A DNA stretch of 64,000 nt from Ruegeria_B marisflavi (GCF_025673445.1 NZ_JAOVQN010000018.1:50276-114275), one strand, 5' to 3'. Shown: positions 8,045 through 17,112, counted from the first letter of the stretch. Notes: a model not told the origin generated them from the sequence alone. Numbers and translations are program-made.

Positions 8045-9297
8045 CCCATCCCCTGTCCCCGCCGCCCAGAAAAGACCCGCAGAAACGGTCGGTTTCACCG
8101 ACTCGCCCGCCCGAGGTGCGGTCTCGCGCCGCCCTCCACCTGACCGCCGCCGCTGCCGAAGGCCGCTTTGCCCTGCAACGCTGCGCCGACTGCGGCAAGG
8201 TGCAATACCCGCCGCGCGATGCCTGTTCCGCCTGCCTGAGCACAGACCTGCCGTGGCAGGACATGGCGCCGGGCGGCACGCTGATCGCCGAGACCACGGT
8301 ACAGACCTCGCCCCGGCTTTACTTCCGCGAGCGGATGCCATGGCGCGCGGGCACCGTGCAGCTCGATGCCGGCCCCACCGTGCTGGCCCATATCCATGGC
8401 GATGTGGCGCGCCACGCCCGCGTGCGCATCACCGCCCGGCTTGACCAGGCAGGCCAGGGCGTGCTGGTCGCCCTGCCCGAAACCGACACCCCGAACATGG
8501 AGGACGATCCGCTGATGCGTGCCCTCTCTGCCGACCCCAAACACCGCCGCGTGCTGATCACCGATGCCCGCAGTGCCCAGGCCCCCGCGCTGGCGCGCGC
8601 CCTGCAAAAGGCGGGTGCGGCGATCATCTTCGCCGGTGAGCCGGAAAGCTGGCGGCCCTATCCGCAGCGCGCCGAACTGGAGGCGCTGGGGGTGCAGATC
8701 CTGCCGATGGACGTGACCGACACCGCATCGGTGCAGAAACTGGCAGGCGAGATCGGTGGCAAGACCGATATCCTGATCAACACCGCCCGGTTCCTGCGCC
8801 CCGGCGGCGTGCTGGATCGAGGCGATACCGGCTTTGCCCGCGACGAGCTGGAGGTGAACTACCTCGGCCTGATGCGGCTGGCGCAGGCATTCGGCCCCGG
8901 CATGTGCACGCGCGCCTCGGACGGGGTGAACGCCGCCGCCGCATGGGTCAACCTGCTGAGTGTCGGCGCGCTGAGCAACGCGCGCCCCTTCGGCGCCTAT
9001 TCCGCCAGCCAGGCGGGGGCCTATTCCCTCAGCCAATCGCTGCGCGCCGAATTCCGCCCCTCGGGCCTGAGGGTGATGAACGTGTTCTTTGGCCCCACCG
9101 AAGAGGACGACTGGTACCAGCCGCTACCACCACCGCGCGTCACCGCATCCGCATTGGCGCGGTCCGTCGTGGACGGACTGCAACGGGGATTGGAAGACGT
9201 CTGGTGCGGCGACATCGCCCAGGACCTGCGCGACCGCTTCCGCCGCGACCCCAAGGTGCTGGAACGCGAAATGACGCTGGGAGGAGAAGGCGCATGA
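8041..9297 (+). CDS. DUF35 OB-fold/zinc-ribbon protein fused to a degenerate short-chain dehydrogenase
   Basis: A 418-residue fusion. Residues ~35-160 are a DUF35 acyl-CoA-associated module: a rubredoxin-like zinc ribbon CADCGKVQYPPRDACSAC (Cys-x2-Cys, Cys-x2-Cys), then an OB-fold. From ~170 to 400 is an SDR fold, but its signatures are eroded: the glycine-rich TGxxxGxG site reads ITDARSAQ, the NNAG position reads NTARF, and the active site is Tyr-Ser-Ala-Ser-Gln, with Gln in place of the catalytic Lys. The SDR half may be structural or regulatory. The gene overlaps both neighbours by four bases, consistent with a complex with the thiolase-like protein. Confidence 0.8.
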   Translation: MTHPLSPPPRKDPQKRSVSPTRPPEVRSRAALHLTAAAAEGRFALQRCADCGKVQYPPRDACSACLSTDLPWQDMAPGGTLIAETTVQTSPRLYFRERMPWRAGTVQLDAGPTVLAHIHGDVARHARVRITARLDQAGQGVLVALPETDTPNMEDDPLMRALSADPKHRRVLITDARSAQAPALARALQKAGAAIIFAGEPESWRPYPQRAELEALGVQILPMDVTDTASVQKLAGEIGGKTDILINTARFLRPGGVLDRGDTGFARDELEVNYLGLMRLAQAFGPGMCTRASDGVNAAAAWVNLLSVGALSNARPFGAYSASQAGAYSLSQSLRAEFRPSGLRVMNVFFGPTEEDDWYQPLPPPRVTASALARSVVDGLQRGLEDVWCGDIAQDLRDRFRRDPKVLEREMTLGGEGA

Positions 9298-10070
9298 CCA
9301 CTCTGGCCAATCTCGCCACCCGCATCGCCAGCGGAGAGATCCGGGTGGTGGACCTGACCCACACGCTCGACCCCGATTTCCCGGTCATCATCCTGCCGCC
9401 CGAATTCGGCCAATGCGCCCGCTTCCGGATGGAAGAGATCAGCGCCTATGACCATCGCGGCCCGGCGTGGAAATGGCACAATATCTCGATGTCCGAACAT
9501 ACCGGCACCCATTTCGACGCGCCAGCGCACTGGATCTCGGGCCGTGACCTGCCGCGCGCGGCGGTGGACGAGATCGACCCGGCCAACTTCATCGGCCCGG
9601 TCTGTGTCATCGACTGTTCGCAAGGCGCGGCAGAGGACGAAGATTTCGAACTGACCGTACCCCTGATCGAGGCGTGGGAGGCCAGCCATGGCCGCATCCC
9701 CGCCGGGGCCTGGGTGCTGATGCGCACCGACTGGTCGAAACGGCGCGGTGCCGCATACCTCAACATGCGTGAGGACGGGCCGCATTCGCCCGGTCCCACT
9801 CCGCAAGCGATCCGCTTTCTGATCGACCAGCGCGACATTCGCGGTTTTGGCGTCGAAACCGTGGGCACCGATGCCGGTCAGGGCAGCCATTATACCCCGC
9901 CCTACCCGGCGCATTACTACCTGCACGGCGCAGGGCGGTTCGGGCTGCAATGCCTGTCGGACCTCGACCAGCTACCGCCCACCGGCGCGGTGCTGATCGC
10001 AGCGCCCCTCAAGATCAAGAACGGCACCGGCAGCCCGCTCAGGGTACTGGCGCTGGTGGAGGAGACATGA
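9294..10070 (+). CDS. Cyclase / kynurenine-formamidase-like metal-dependent hydrolase
   Basis: A 258-residue protein of the cyclase (KynB-like) family. The metal-binding signature HTGTHFDAPAHW is intact near residue 67, with upstream VVDLTHTLDPDFP, the family's usual opening. Members hydrolyse amide or ester bonds, such as formylkynurenine or isatin, or open cyclic compounds, using Zn2+ or Mn2+. Here it may open a lactone or cyclic product made after ring hydroxylation. The start at 9294 follows GGAGAAGG and overlaps the previous stop by four bases. The family call is firm; the substrate is not known. Confidence 0.85.
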   Translation: MTTLANLATRIASGEIRVVDLTHTLDPDFPVIILPPEFGQCARFRMEEISAYDHRGPAWKWHNISMSEHTGTHFDAPAHWISGRDLPRAAVDEIDPANFIGPVCVIDCSQGAAEDEDFELTVPLIEAWEASHGRIPAGAWVLMRTDWSKRRGAAYLNMREDGPHSPGPTPQAIRFLIDQRDIRGFGVETVGTDAGQGSHYTPPYPAHYYLHGAGRFGLQCLSDLDQLPPTGAVLIAAPLKIKNGTGSPLRVLALVEET

Positions 10071-10789
10071 CCCATACCGCCGTCATCACCGGGGGCAACA
10101 AGGGCATCGGCGCCGATCTGGCGCAAGCGCTCCTGGCGCGCGACTACACGGTCGTGTCGATCTCGCGCCACGCCCCCGAGTTCACCCATCCCCGCCTCCA
10201 CTCGGTCGAGGCCGATCTCCTGGACCCACAAGCTGTGGCCGATGCCGCCGCGCAAGCGGCATCCAGCCACCAGGTCACCCACCTGATCCACAACGCGGGC
10301 CTGATCTGGCCCAACCTGATCGAAGAGGCCGAAGCCTCGGACATCACCGGGCTGGCACAATTGCACCTCGGCTCGGCGTTGACCCTGCTCAAGGCGTTTC
10401 TGCCCACGATGAAGGCGCGGGCCTTCGGGCGGGTGATGTTCAACGGCTCGCGCGCGGCGCTCGGCGCGCCCACCCGCACCGCCTATGGCGCCACCAAGGC
10501 GGGCATGATCGGCATGGCCCGCACCTGGGCACTGGAACTGGCGCCGCATGGCATAACCGTCAACGTGGTGGCCCCGGGTCCGATCCTGACCGACAATTTC
10601 TGGGGTATCGTGGAAAAGGACAGCTCACAGCAAGAGGCGCTGGCCAAACGCATTCCCATGGGCCGCCTTGGCCGGGTCGATGACGTCACCCGCGCCTTTC
10701 TGTTCTTTTGCGACCCCGAAAACAGCTTTGTCACCGGCCAGACTCTCTATGTCTGCGGCGGCGCCAGTGTCGGATCGCTCCAAATCTGA
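10067..10789 (+). CDS. Short-chain dehydrogenase/reductase (SDR)
   Basis: A 240-residue classical SDR with all signatures: TGGNKGIG cofactor site, HNAG, catalytic Ser in NGSRA, Tyr-x3-Lys in YGATKAG, and the PGPILTDNF segment. It oxidises or reduces a hydroxyl/keto group with NAD(P). In this operon it could dehydrogenate the cis-dihydrodiol from the Rieske oxygenase or a downstream hydroxyacyl intermediate. The ATG overlaps the cyclase stop (ATGA). It is the last gene of the operon, and a bidirectional hairpin follows. Confidence 0.88.
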   Translation: MTHTAVITGGNKGIGADLAQALLARDYTVVSISRHAPEFTHPRLHSVEADLLDPQAVADAAAQAASSHQVTHLIHNAGLIWPNLIEEAEASDITGLAQLHLGSALTLLKAFLPTMKARAFGRVMFNGSRAALGAPTRTAYGATKAGMIGMARTWALELAPHGITVNVVAPGPILTDNFWGIVEKDSSQQEALAKRIPMGRLGRVDDVTRAFLFFCDPENSFVTGQTLYVCGGASVGSLQI

Positions 10790-10792
10790 GAA

Positions 10793-10820
10793 ACAGAAGC
10801 CGCAGCTATGCGGCCTCTGT
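10793..10820. terminator. Bidirectional terminator hairpin between convergent operons
   Basis: Inverted repeat ACAGAAGCCGCA / TGCGGCCTCTGT with one mismatch and a 4-base loop, located three bases after the SDR stop on the plus strand. It overlaps the last codons and the TAG stop (10806-10808) of the ferredoxin oxidoreductase on the minus strand. On the minus strand it is followed by TTTCTC. It probably serves both convergent transcripts. Confidence 0.65.
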
Positions 10821-13800
10821 CTGTGCCGCCCCGATCGCAGCCCGCAGGGCAACGCGCTTTTGCGCGACCGCTTTAGCGTGGCGTTCACGGACGTGACCAT
10901 AGCCCCGGATATGTTCGGGAAGGTCGAGCAATTCGATAATTCGCGCTGCCGCCGCGTCCGACCAGTGGGCGATGGCAAAGTCGATATCGGCCTCGTATTC
11001 GGTCAGCAACTGACGCGCTAGACGCACCTCCTCGGAATTGCGGAACGGGTCGAGGACGCTGCCGCGCAGGAAACGCAGCCGGTTCATCAGGCCAAAGGCC
11101 CGCATCGCGGTCTTGCCCTTGACCGCGCCCTTGACCTGCTTGCCGGTCTTGGGGTCGGTGCCCCCAAAGGGCCAGGCGCCGAAGAAAAAGGTCAGTTCCA
11201 TATCACCCTCAAAGGTCGCTTCAAGCTGCGCGCGGAACTCAGGCTTGCCGTAAAGCCGCGCCACCTCCCATTCGTCCTTGACCGCCAGCAACTTGTAGTA
11301 CCCCCGCGCGACCGCGCGCTGCGCCGCCTCGCTCAACCCGGCGTCGGCGATCCGATCCACCATGTCGGTATAGCGTTTGGCAAAGGCCGCGTCCTTGTAG
11401 GCGGTCAGCTCCGCCACCCGAAGGTCCATGATCTCAGCCAGCGTCGGTTCGCGGCGTTCACCCAGCGCGACAGGGGCATCATCGCCCGCCAACCGCCGGG
11501 CGGCAGCCGGATCGGCCAGCGCCAGGCGCCCCAGATCAAAGGCCTTGCGATTCCGGGCCACGGCAACACCGTTCAGATCAATAGCGCGGTGGATCGCCTC
11601 TAACGACAGTGGGATACCGCCCTGCTGCCAGGCTGCCCCCATCAGCACCATATTGGCATAGACCCGGTCGCCCATCACCCGCTCGGCCAAGTGCTGGGCC
11701 TCCAGCACCTGCGCATCCGCCCCCAAGAGCCCGGTCAGGCGGGCGGCCTGTTCCGCACCGCTCAATTGCCAGTCGGGATTTTTTGAAAACTCGGACGTCG
11801 GCACCACGGTCGTATCGCTTACCGCCACCGACTTGCCCGGCGTCAGTTTCGACAGCGCCTCATCGCCCGCCGCCACCACCAGATCACAGCCAATGAGCGC
11901 ATCCGCCTCGCCCGCCGCGATACGCGTCGCGCGCATCTGCTCGGGGCTGAGCGCGATCTTGATATGGCTGTGCACGGCGCCGTATTTCTGCGCCAGCCCT
12001 GTAATGTCGAGGTTCGAGGAGTAGAACCCGTCGGCATGCGCCGCAACCGCCAGCGTCTGGCCCACGGTCACAACCCCGGCGCCCCCAATGCCCGAAACAA
12101 GAATGGACCACGACCCGTCGATGGCGCGTGGGCGCGGCGCCGGCAGGTGGCTCACGTCGATCTCGACCTCGGCTGCCTGCACCTTGCGCGGGGTGGCGCC
12201 GGTGACGGTCACGAAAGAGGGGCAGAACCCCTCGACGCAGGAGAAATCCTTGTTGCAGGACGACTGGTTGATCATCCGCTTTCGTCCGAACTCGGTTTCC
12301 AGCGGCTCGATCGCCATGCAGGCCGAGACGGTGGAACAGTCGCCGCAGCCTTCGCAGACCTCAGGATTGATGAACACCCGCTTGTCCGGATCGACCCATT
12401 TGCCGCGTTTGCGCAGCCGCCGCCGCTCGGTGGCGCAGGGCTGGTCATAGATGATCACGGTCACGCCGGGCAGCTTGCGCATCTCGGCCTGTACGACGGC
12501 CAGCTCGGTACGCGGATGCAGGGTGACCCCCTCGCCCAGCGCCTTGCCCTCGTATTTCTCGGGCTCGTCCGACACCAGCGCAACGCGCCCCACGCCCTCG
12601 GCCTTCAGCTGGCGCACCATCTGTTCCGGGCTCACCTCGCCATCATGTGGCTGCCCGCCGGTCATCGACACAAAGCCGTTATGCAGCAGCTTGTAGGTCA
12701 TCGTGGCCTTGGCCGCGACCGCCGCGCGAATAGCCATCAGGCCCGAATGGAAATAGGTCCCGTCGCCCATGTTGGCGAACACATGCGTCTCGTCGGTGAA
12801 CGGGTATTGCCCCAGCCACATCGCCCCCTCGCCACCCATATGGCTGACCGAGTTGGTTTTGGCCGGATCACGCATCATCGCCATCGTATGGCACCCGATC
12901 CCGGCCAGCGCCCGGCTGCCGTCGATCACCTGGGTCGAGCGCCCGTGCGGACAACCGGCGCAGAATGACGGCGCCCGGATCACCCCGCCCGCCAGCGCCG
13001 GTGGCCGGCTAGGATGGTTCGGCATCGACAGGCCGCAGTCGGGGTCTGTTTCCTGCGCCACCCGCACCAGAATGCGGGTGACCATGTTCGGATCGATCTC
13101 GCCAAACCCCGGGAAGGCCGTATCGCCCGCCTGCGGGTCATAGGCCCGGCCCGAGAATGTCTTGCCCACGATCCGGGGCGCGCGCGCCGTTCCATAAAGG
13201 CTGGCGCGGATCTGGTCCTCCAGCATTCCGCGTTTTTCCTCGACTACGACGATTGCGTCGAGCCCTTCGGCGAATTCCCTGATCACCGTATCGTCGAGCG
13301 GCCAGATCATGCCGACCTTCAACAGCCGCACCGGCATCCCGCCCAGTTTCCCGTCGCGATAGCCAAGCCCCGACAGCGCCTGGTTCAGGTCCTGCCAGGC
13401 CTTGCCAGCCGCCACCACGCCGATCCACGCGTCAGACGCACCGCTGATCCGGTTCAACCCATTGGCGCGGGCGTAATCCAGCGCCTTGCGCAGCTTGACG
13501 TCCCACAGCACCCGCTCCTGCTCCAGTATCGGCACAAAGGGTTTGATGGAGGTGTCCGGGCCGCCGTCCTCGGGCAGCGCGATGGCCGGGCTGTCCGGCG
13601 CCACATAGACCGAGCCGCCGCCCTCGACCACATCGGTCACCAGTTTCATGCCCACGATAGTGGATGAAAACCGGCTCATCGCGATCCCGTGCAACCCCAT
13701 GTCCAGTACGTCCTGCGCATTCGCAGGCGCCAGAAGCGGCACGCCCAGCGAGGCGAAGTTCATGTCGGAATAGCACGCAACGGTCGAGGATTTGGCTCCG

Positions 13801-14261
13801 TGGTCATCGCCCACCAGCATCAGCGAGCCGCCCTTGGGATTGGTCCCCGACAGGTTTGCATGCCGCAGCGGATCCATCGACCGGTCCATGCCCGGCGCCT
13901 TGCCGTACCAGATCGAGAATACCCCATCCACACGCGCGCCCGGAAACAGACCTACCATCTGCGACCCCCAGGTCGCGGTGGCGGCCAGATCCTCGTTCAC
14001 CCCTGGCTGGAAATGGATGTTATGCGCCTTCAGCTCTTTCTCGGCCTGCCACAGCGCCATGTCATAGGTGCCCATGGGCGAGCCGCGATAGCCCGAGATA
14101 TAGCCGCCGGTATTCAGCCCCGCCACCGCATCGCGCCGGTGCTGCTGGATCGGCAGCCGCACCAGCGCCTGCATCCCGGTCATATAGACCCAGCCCTCGT
14201 CCTGGTGCAGCCGGTCGCGCAGGGTCATGCCAAGACGTTTGGGGGGCGTCTGGTCGGTCAT
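10806..14261 (-). CDS. Indolepyruvate ferredoxin oxidoreductase, fused alpha-beta form
   Basis: An 1151-residue single-chain 2-oxoacid:ferredoxin oxidoreductase, as in many proteobacteria where IorA and IorB are fused. Order: N-terminal pyrimidine-like domain, thiamine-diphosphate domain (GDGTYFHSG ... NGFVSMTGG), an iron-sulfur region with CEGCGDC and CNKDFSCVEGFC, then the gamma-type domain (VSGIGGAGVVTVGQ). It decarboxylates aryl 2-oxoacids such as indolepyruvate to aryl acyl-CoA, reducing ferredoxin. GGGAGA precedes the ATG. A short reading frame with its own strong ribosome-binding site overlaps the start, suggesting coupled translation. Confidence 0.92.
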   Translation of the reverse strand: MTDQTPPKRLGMTLRDRLHQDEGWVYMTGMQALVRLPIQQHRRDAVAGLNTGGYISGYRGSPMGTYDMALWQAEKELKAHNIHFQPGVNEDLAATATWGSQMVGLFPGARVDGVFSIWYGKAPGMDRSMDPLRHANLSGTNPKGGSLMLVGDDHGAKSSTVACYSDMNFASLGVPLLAPANAQDVLDMGLHGIAMSRFSSTIVGMKLVTDVVEGGGSVYVAPDSPAIALPEDGGPDTSIKPFVPILEQERVLWDVKLRKALDYARANGLNRISGASDAWIGVVAAGKAWQDLNQALSGLGYRDGKLGGMPVRLLKVGMIWPLDDTVIREFAEGLDAIVVVEEKRGMLEDQIRASLYGTARAPRIVGKTFSGRAYDPQAGDTAFPGFGEIDPNMVTRILVRVAQETDPDCGLSMPNHPSRPPALAGGVIRAPSFCAGCPHGRSTQVIDGSRALAGIGCHTMAMMRDPAKTNSVSHMGGEGAMWLGQYPFTDETHVFANMGDGTYFHSGLMAIRAAVAAKATMTYKLLHNGFVSMTGGQPHDGEVSPEQMVRQLKAEGVGRVALVSDEPEKYEGKALGEGVTLHPRTELAVVQAEMRKLPGVTVIIYDQPCATERRRLRKRGKWVDPDKRVFINPEVCEGCGDCSTVSACMAIEPLETEFGRKRMINQSSCNKDFSCVEGFCPSFVTVTGATPRKVQAAEVEIDVSHLPAPRPRAIDGSWSILVSGIGGAGVVTVGQTLAVAAHADGFYSSNLDITGLAQKYGAVHSHIKIALSPEQMRATRIAAGEADALIGCDLVVAAGDEALSKLTPGKSVAVSDTTVVPTSEFSKNPDWQLSGAEQAARLTGLLGADAQVLEAQHLAERVMGDRVYANMVLMGAAWQQGGIPLSLEAIHRAIDLNGVAVARNRKAFDLGRLALADPAAARRLAGDDAPVALGERREPTLAEIMDLRVAELTAYKDAAFAKRYTDMVDRIADAGLSEAAQRAVARGYYKLLAVKDEWEVARLYGKPEFRAQLEATFEGDMELTFFFGAWPFGGTDPKTGKQVKGAVKGKTAMRAFGLMNRLRFLRGSVLDPFRNSEEVRLARQLLTEYEADIDFAIAHWSDAAAARIIELLDLPEHIRGYGHVRERHAKAVAQKRVALRAAIGAAQTEAA

Positions 14262-14335
14262 GCGGCGTCTCCCTTCAAGCCCTGGAGGACATCGGCCATG
14301 ACCGCACGGCGGTACAGGATAGCTATCATCGTCAC
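14258..14335 (-). CDS. Possible 25-residue leader peptide coupled to the ferredoxin oxidoreductase
   Basis: A GTG codon at 14335 stands behind a strong GGGAGGAC ribosome-binding site and opens a 25-codon frame (VTMIAILYRRAVMADVLQ... in the first residues). It ends with TGA overlapping the ATG of the large oxidoreductase gene (ATGA). The layout suggests a small translated frame that couples or regulates translation of the downstream gene. Nothing in the peptide is recognised. It could also be an incidental reading frame in the 5' leader; protein-level evidence is lacking. Confidence 0.35.
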   Translation of the reverse strand: MTMIAILYRRAVMADVLQGLKGDAA

Positions 14336-14360
14336 GTCCTCCCTCTCCGCTAACGACTGT

Positions 14361-14388
14361 AAGGATTTTCCGCGTCTGGCCAATCCTT
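14361..14388. promoter_or_regulatory. Inverted repeat upstream of the ferredoxin oxidoreductase gene
   Basis: AAGGATT (14361-14367) and AATCCTT (14382-14388) form a perfect 7-bp inverted repeat with a centre-to-centre distance of 21 bases, about two helical turns. This fits a dimeric regulator binding upstream of the start of the ior transcript. No obvious cognate regulator gene lies beside it. The intergenic space from 14336 to 14447 otherwise shows no gene. Confidence 0.4.
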
Positions 14389-14447
14389 TCGACAGCGCCG
14401 GAGCAGGCAGGAAGCCCTTTGCCGCGACGTCACGGCTGGCGCGCCCG

Positions 14448-15092
14448 TCACCAGTCGATGTCAAAGGCGCGCACCACCGCGCGAACCTGTTCTTCGCTCA
14501 AGGCGCGCGGGTTCACCCCCCGGGTCAGCAGAGCCAGCTTGGCGGTTTCCTCCAGCTCCTCGATGGCATAGGCCGCCGCCCACAGATCCTTGCCCGCCAC
14601 CACCGGCCCATGGTTGGCCAGCAGCACCGCCGAGCGTTTGCCCGCCAGCCCACGCACCGCAGCCCCCATGCCCTCGTCGCCGGGCAGAAAGAACGGCAAC
14701 AGCTGTACCTTGCCCAACCGCATCAGCGCATAAGGCGTCAAGGTCGGCAGTACGTTGTCGGGGTCAACCTCGGGCAGCATTGACAGGGCGACAGAATGGG
14801 TCGAGTGCAGATGCACCACCCCGCCCGTCCCGGCCCTGGTGTCATAAAACGCGGAATGCAGAGGGATTTCCTTGGTCGGCGCATCGCCGCCCAGATGGCG
14901 GCAATCCCCGGACATCAGGCTGATACGGGCCGGATCGAGAAAGCCCATCGAACTGCCCGTGGGCGTCACCAGCAGGCGCCCGTCGGACAGGCGAACCGAG
15001 ATATTGCCCGAGGCACCGCAGGTCAGCCCGCGGTCGAACATCGACTTGGCGATGCGGCAGATATCCTCGCGGGCACGCGCCTCTTCGCTCAT
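14448..15092 (-). CDS. otnC: Class II aldolase-family 3-oxo-tetronate 4-phosphate decarboxylase
   Basis: A 214-residue class II aldolase/adducin-fold protein. Visible signatures are GASGNISVR near the start, PTGSSMGFLDP, the metal-binding HLHSTHSVAL and a later His in ANHGPV. Its partner kinase OtnK overlaps it by four bases upstream. In the described D-/L-tetronate pathway OtnK phosphorylates 3-oxo-tetronate and OtnC decarboxylates it to dihydroxyacetone phosphate. The kinase pairing makes OtnC much more likely than a fuculose- or ribulose-phosphate aldolase. Confidence 0.85.
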   Translation of the reverse strand: MSEEARAREDICRIAKSMFDRGLTCGASGNISVRLSDGRLLVTPTGSSMGFLDPARISLMSGDCRHLGGDAPTKEIPLHSAFYDTRAGTGGVVHLHSTHSVALSMLPEVDPDNVLPTLTPYALMRLGKVQLLPFFLPGDEGMGAAVRGLAGKRSAVLLANHGPVVAGKDLWAAAYAIEELEETAKLALLTRGVNPRALSEEQVRAVVRAFDIDW

Positions 15093-16318
15093 CCCCTGCC
15101 CTCCATCAGTGCCAGCGCGGTTTCAAAGAAATCTTCGTCCCCGAAATTCCCCGATTTCAGCGCCAAAGCCACATCTCGCCCCTCGATCCGCACCACCGGC
15201 ACGCCCGGCGCGATCCGGGGGCCGATGTTCAGAACCCCGGCCTTCAGCCCCGAAACAACCGCACCCGAGGTCTCGCCGCCCGCGACAACAATCCGGCTGT
15301 ATCCCTGCTCCACCAGCGCGGCGGCCAGTTGCGAAAACAGCCCCTCGATGGCATGTGCTGCAACCTCGCGCCCATATGTCTCCTGCGCGGCCTGCACAAC
15401 CTGCGGGTCGGCCGAGGAATAGACCAGCGGCACACCGTCCTGCGCCACGACCCATTCGGCCAGAGTCGCTGCGGTCACCGCTCCGGCAACAGCCGCCTCG
15501 GCGGTCACCTCAAAAGCCGGATGCGCGGCGGCATATCTTGCCACCTGCGCCCGCGTCGCTCGCGAACAGGAACCCGACAGGACAACCCCCGGCCCCGTCA
15601 CCGGCTGCCAGCCCGGCTGCGCCGGTGTCGCGCCATGATTGGCGGGCAGGCCCAGCGCGATCCCCGACCCGCCACAGATCAGCACTTGCCCCCGCGCCGC
15701 CTGACCGATGGCAAAGAGATCCGCATCGCGGATCGCATCGACGATCACCATCGCGCGCGCCTCGGGCAGGGCCGCGACAATCGCCTCACTACCCTGCGCC
15801 ACCACCTGCGCCGGAACGTGCGCGACAGGCCAGGTGGTCTGCGCCGCCAGAACCCGGCGCAGATCGGCATCGGTCATAGGTGTCAAAGGGTGATCCTGCA
15901 TCCCGCTTTCGTTCAACAGCCGGTCGCCGACAAAAAGATGCCCCTGATAGACCGCGCGCCCATTTTCAGGAAAGGCGGGGCAAACCAGCACATGCCGCGC
16001 GCCCAATCGCTCGGCCAGCGCTTCCAGCACCGGGCCGATATTGCCCTCGGGCGTGCTGTCGAAGGTCGAACAGACCTTGGAGACGATCTGCTGACATCCT
16101 TGCGCCAGCAGCCAGTCGCAGGCGGCAAGACTGTCGCGGACAGCCTCCTCCACCGGCGCCGTGCGCGATTTCAACGCCACCACGCCTGCATCCAGCGACC
16201 CCTCCGCCGGGTCATCGGGCACGCCGATGAACTGCGCCACGCGAAACCCGGCCTCGGCCAGCGTCAGCGCGATGTCGGATGCGCCGGTGAAATCATCCGC
16301 GATGACGCCGATCTTCAT
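15089..16318 (-). CDS. otnK: 3-oxo-tetronate kinase (DUF1537 family)
   Basis: A 409-residue four-carbon acid-sugar kinase. The opening KIGVIADDFTGASDIA is the DUF1537 N-terminal signature for sugar binding. The C-terminal nucleotide-binding part has VAGGETSGAVV and GVPVVRIEG, ending with ALKSGNFGDEDFF. It phosphorylates 3-oxo-tetronate at O4 with ATP. Four-base overlaps link it to the metallo-beta-lactamase gene upstream and otnC downstream, so the four genes form one operon. Confidence 0.9.
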   Translation of the reverse strand: MKIGVIADDFTGASDIALTLAEAGFRVAQFIGVPDDPAEGSLDAGVVALKSRTAPVEEAVRDSLAACDWLLAQGCQQIVSKVCSTFDSTPEGNIGPVLEALAERLGARHVLVCPAFPENGRAVYQGHLFVGDRLLNESGMQDHPLTPMTDADLRRVLAAQTTWPVAHVPAQVVAQGSEAIVAALPEARAMVIVDAIRDADLFAIGQAARGQVLICGGSGIALGLPANHGATPAQPGWQPVTGPGVVLSGSCSRATRAQVARYAAAHPAFEVTAEAAVAGAVTAATLAEWVVAQDGVPLVYSSADPQVVQAAQETYGREVAAHAIEGLFSQLAAALVEQGYSRIVVAGGETSGAVVSGLKAGVLNIGPRIAPGVPVVRIEGRDVALALKSGNFGDEDFFETALALMEGRG

Positions 16319-17112
16319 ATGCTGATCTCCCGAACCGGACCCTTGTCCAGTCTGGTGATATGCGCTGCCACCTCGGATGGAAACACCTTGCGTACCAGTG
16401 GGTCATGCCCCGGCACGATCAACTCCCGGCGCGAGGCCAGTTTTTCCAGCCGGGTGAATCCCTCCAGCATGTCCTCCATGTCGACCACGATGGGAAAGGG
16501 TTTTCTCAGCCAGAGGTTCTCGTAGAAATGCGCCGCGTCCGAGGCCAGCACCAGCCATCCGGCGGTGGTGCGCACCCGCACCGCCTGCAACCCGCGCGAA
16601 TGGCCGCCAATGCAATGCACCGTTACACCATCGGCAATCTCGGCATCGCCCTCGTGGAAACTCAACTTGCCGCGATAGAGCCGCGTCACCGCCTCGCACA
16701 CGTGACCGGCGGTAAAGGGCATGCGCAGCGTGTCGTGGCACATGCAGGGACCGGTGGCATAGGCCATCTCGGCTGCTTGCAGATGCAGATGCGCATTGGG
16801 AAACAGCGCCAGACCGCCCGCATGGTCGTAATGCAGATGGGTCACGATGATCTCGTCCACCTCGTCGGGCGTGACCCCCAGCGGCGCCAGCGCCGCCTGG
16901 GGGTCGATCCTGATCGGTCGGCCCCGGTCGCGCGCCTCACCATCGTCATAACCGGTATCGACCAGGATCACCCGGTCACCGCGCCGCAGCAGCCACATGT
17001 AATAGTCCATCGCATGCGGCGCGTCGTGATTGTCGTCAAAGATGAAGCTGTCCGCGCGGGTCCGGTTGTCGCGGTCGGCGTATTTCACCGCATGCACTTC
17101 CCAATCGCTCAT
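16315..17112 (-). CDS. Metallo-beta-lactamase-fold hydrolase (AHL-lactonase-like)
   Basis: A 265-residue zinc hydrolase of the N-acyl-homoserine-lactone lactonase-like group. Metal ligands are visible in HLHYDHAG, a later His in GGHSRG, Asp in ASDAAH and His in VPGHDP. Within a sugar-acid operon the attractive role is hydrolysis of a sugar lactone (for example a tetronolactone) to the free acid used by the other enzymes; this is inference. Quorum-signal degradation is an alternative because the fold is shared. It overlaps the ABM gene upstream and otnK downstream by four bases each. Confidence 0.82.
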   Translation of the reverse strand: MSDWEVHAVKYADRDNRTRADSFIFDDNHDAPHAMDYYMWLLRRGDRVILVDTGYDDGEARDRGRPIRIDPQAALAPLGVTPDEVDEIIVTHLHYDHAGGLALFPNAHLHLQAAEMAYATGPCMCHDTLRMPFTAGHVCEAVTRLYRGKLSFHEGDAEIADGVTVHCIGGHSRGLQAVRVRTTAGWLVLASDAAHFYENLWLRKPFPIVVDMEDMLEGFTRLEKLASRRELIVPGHDPLVRKVFPSEVAAHITRLDKGPVREISI

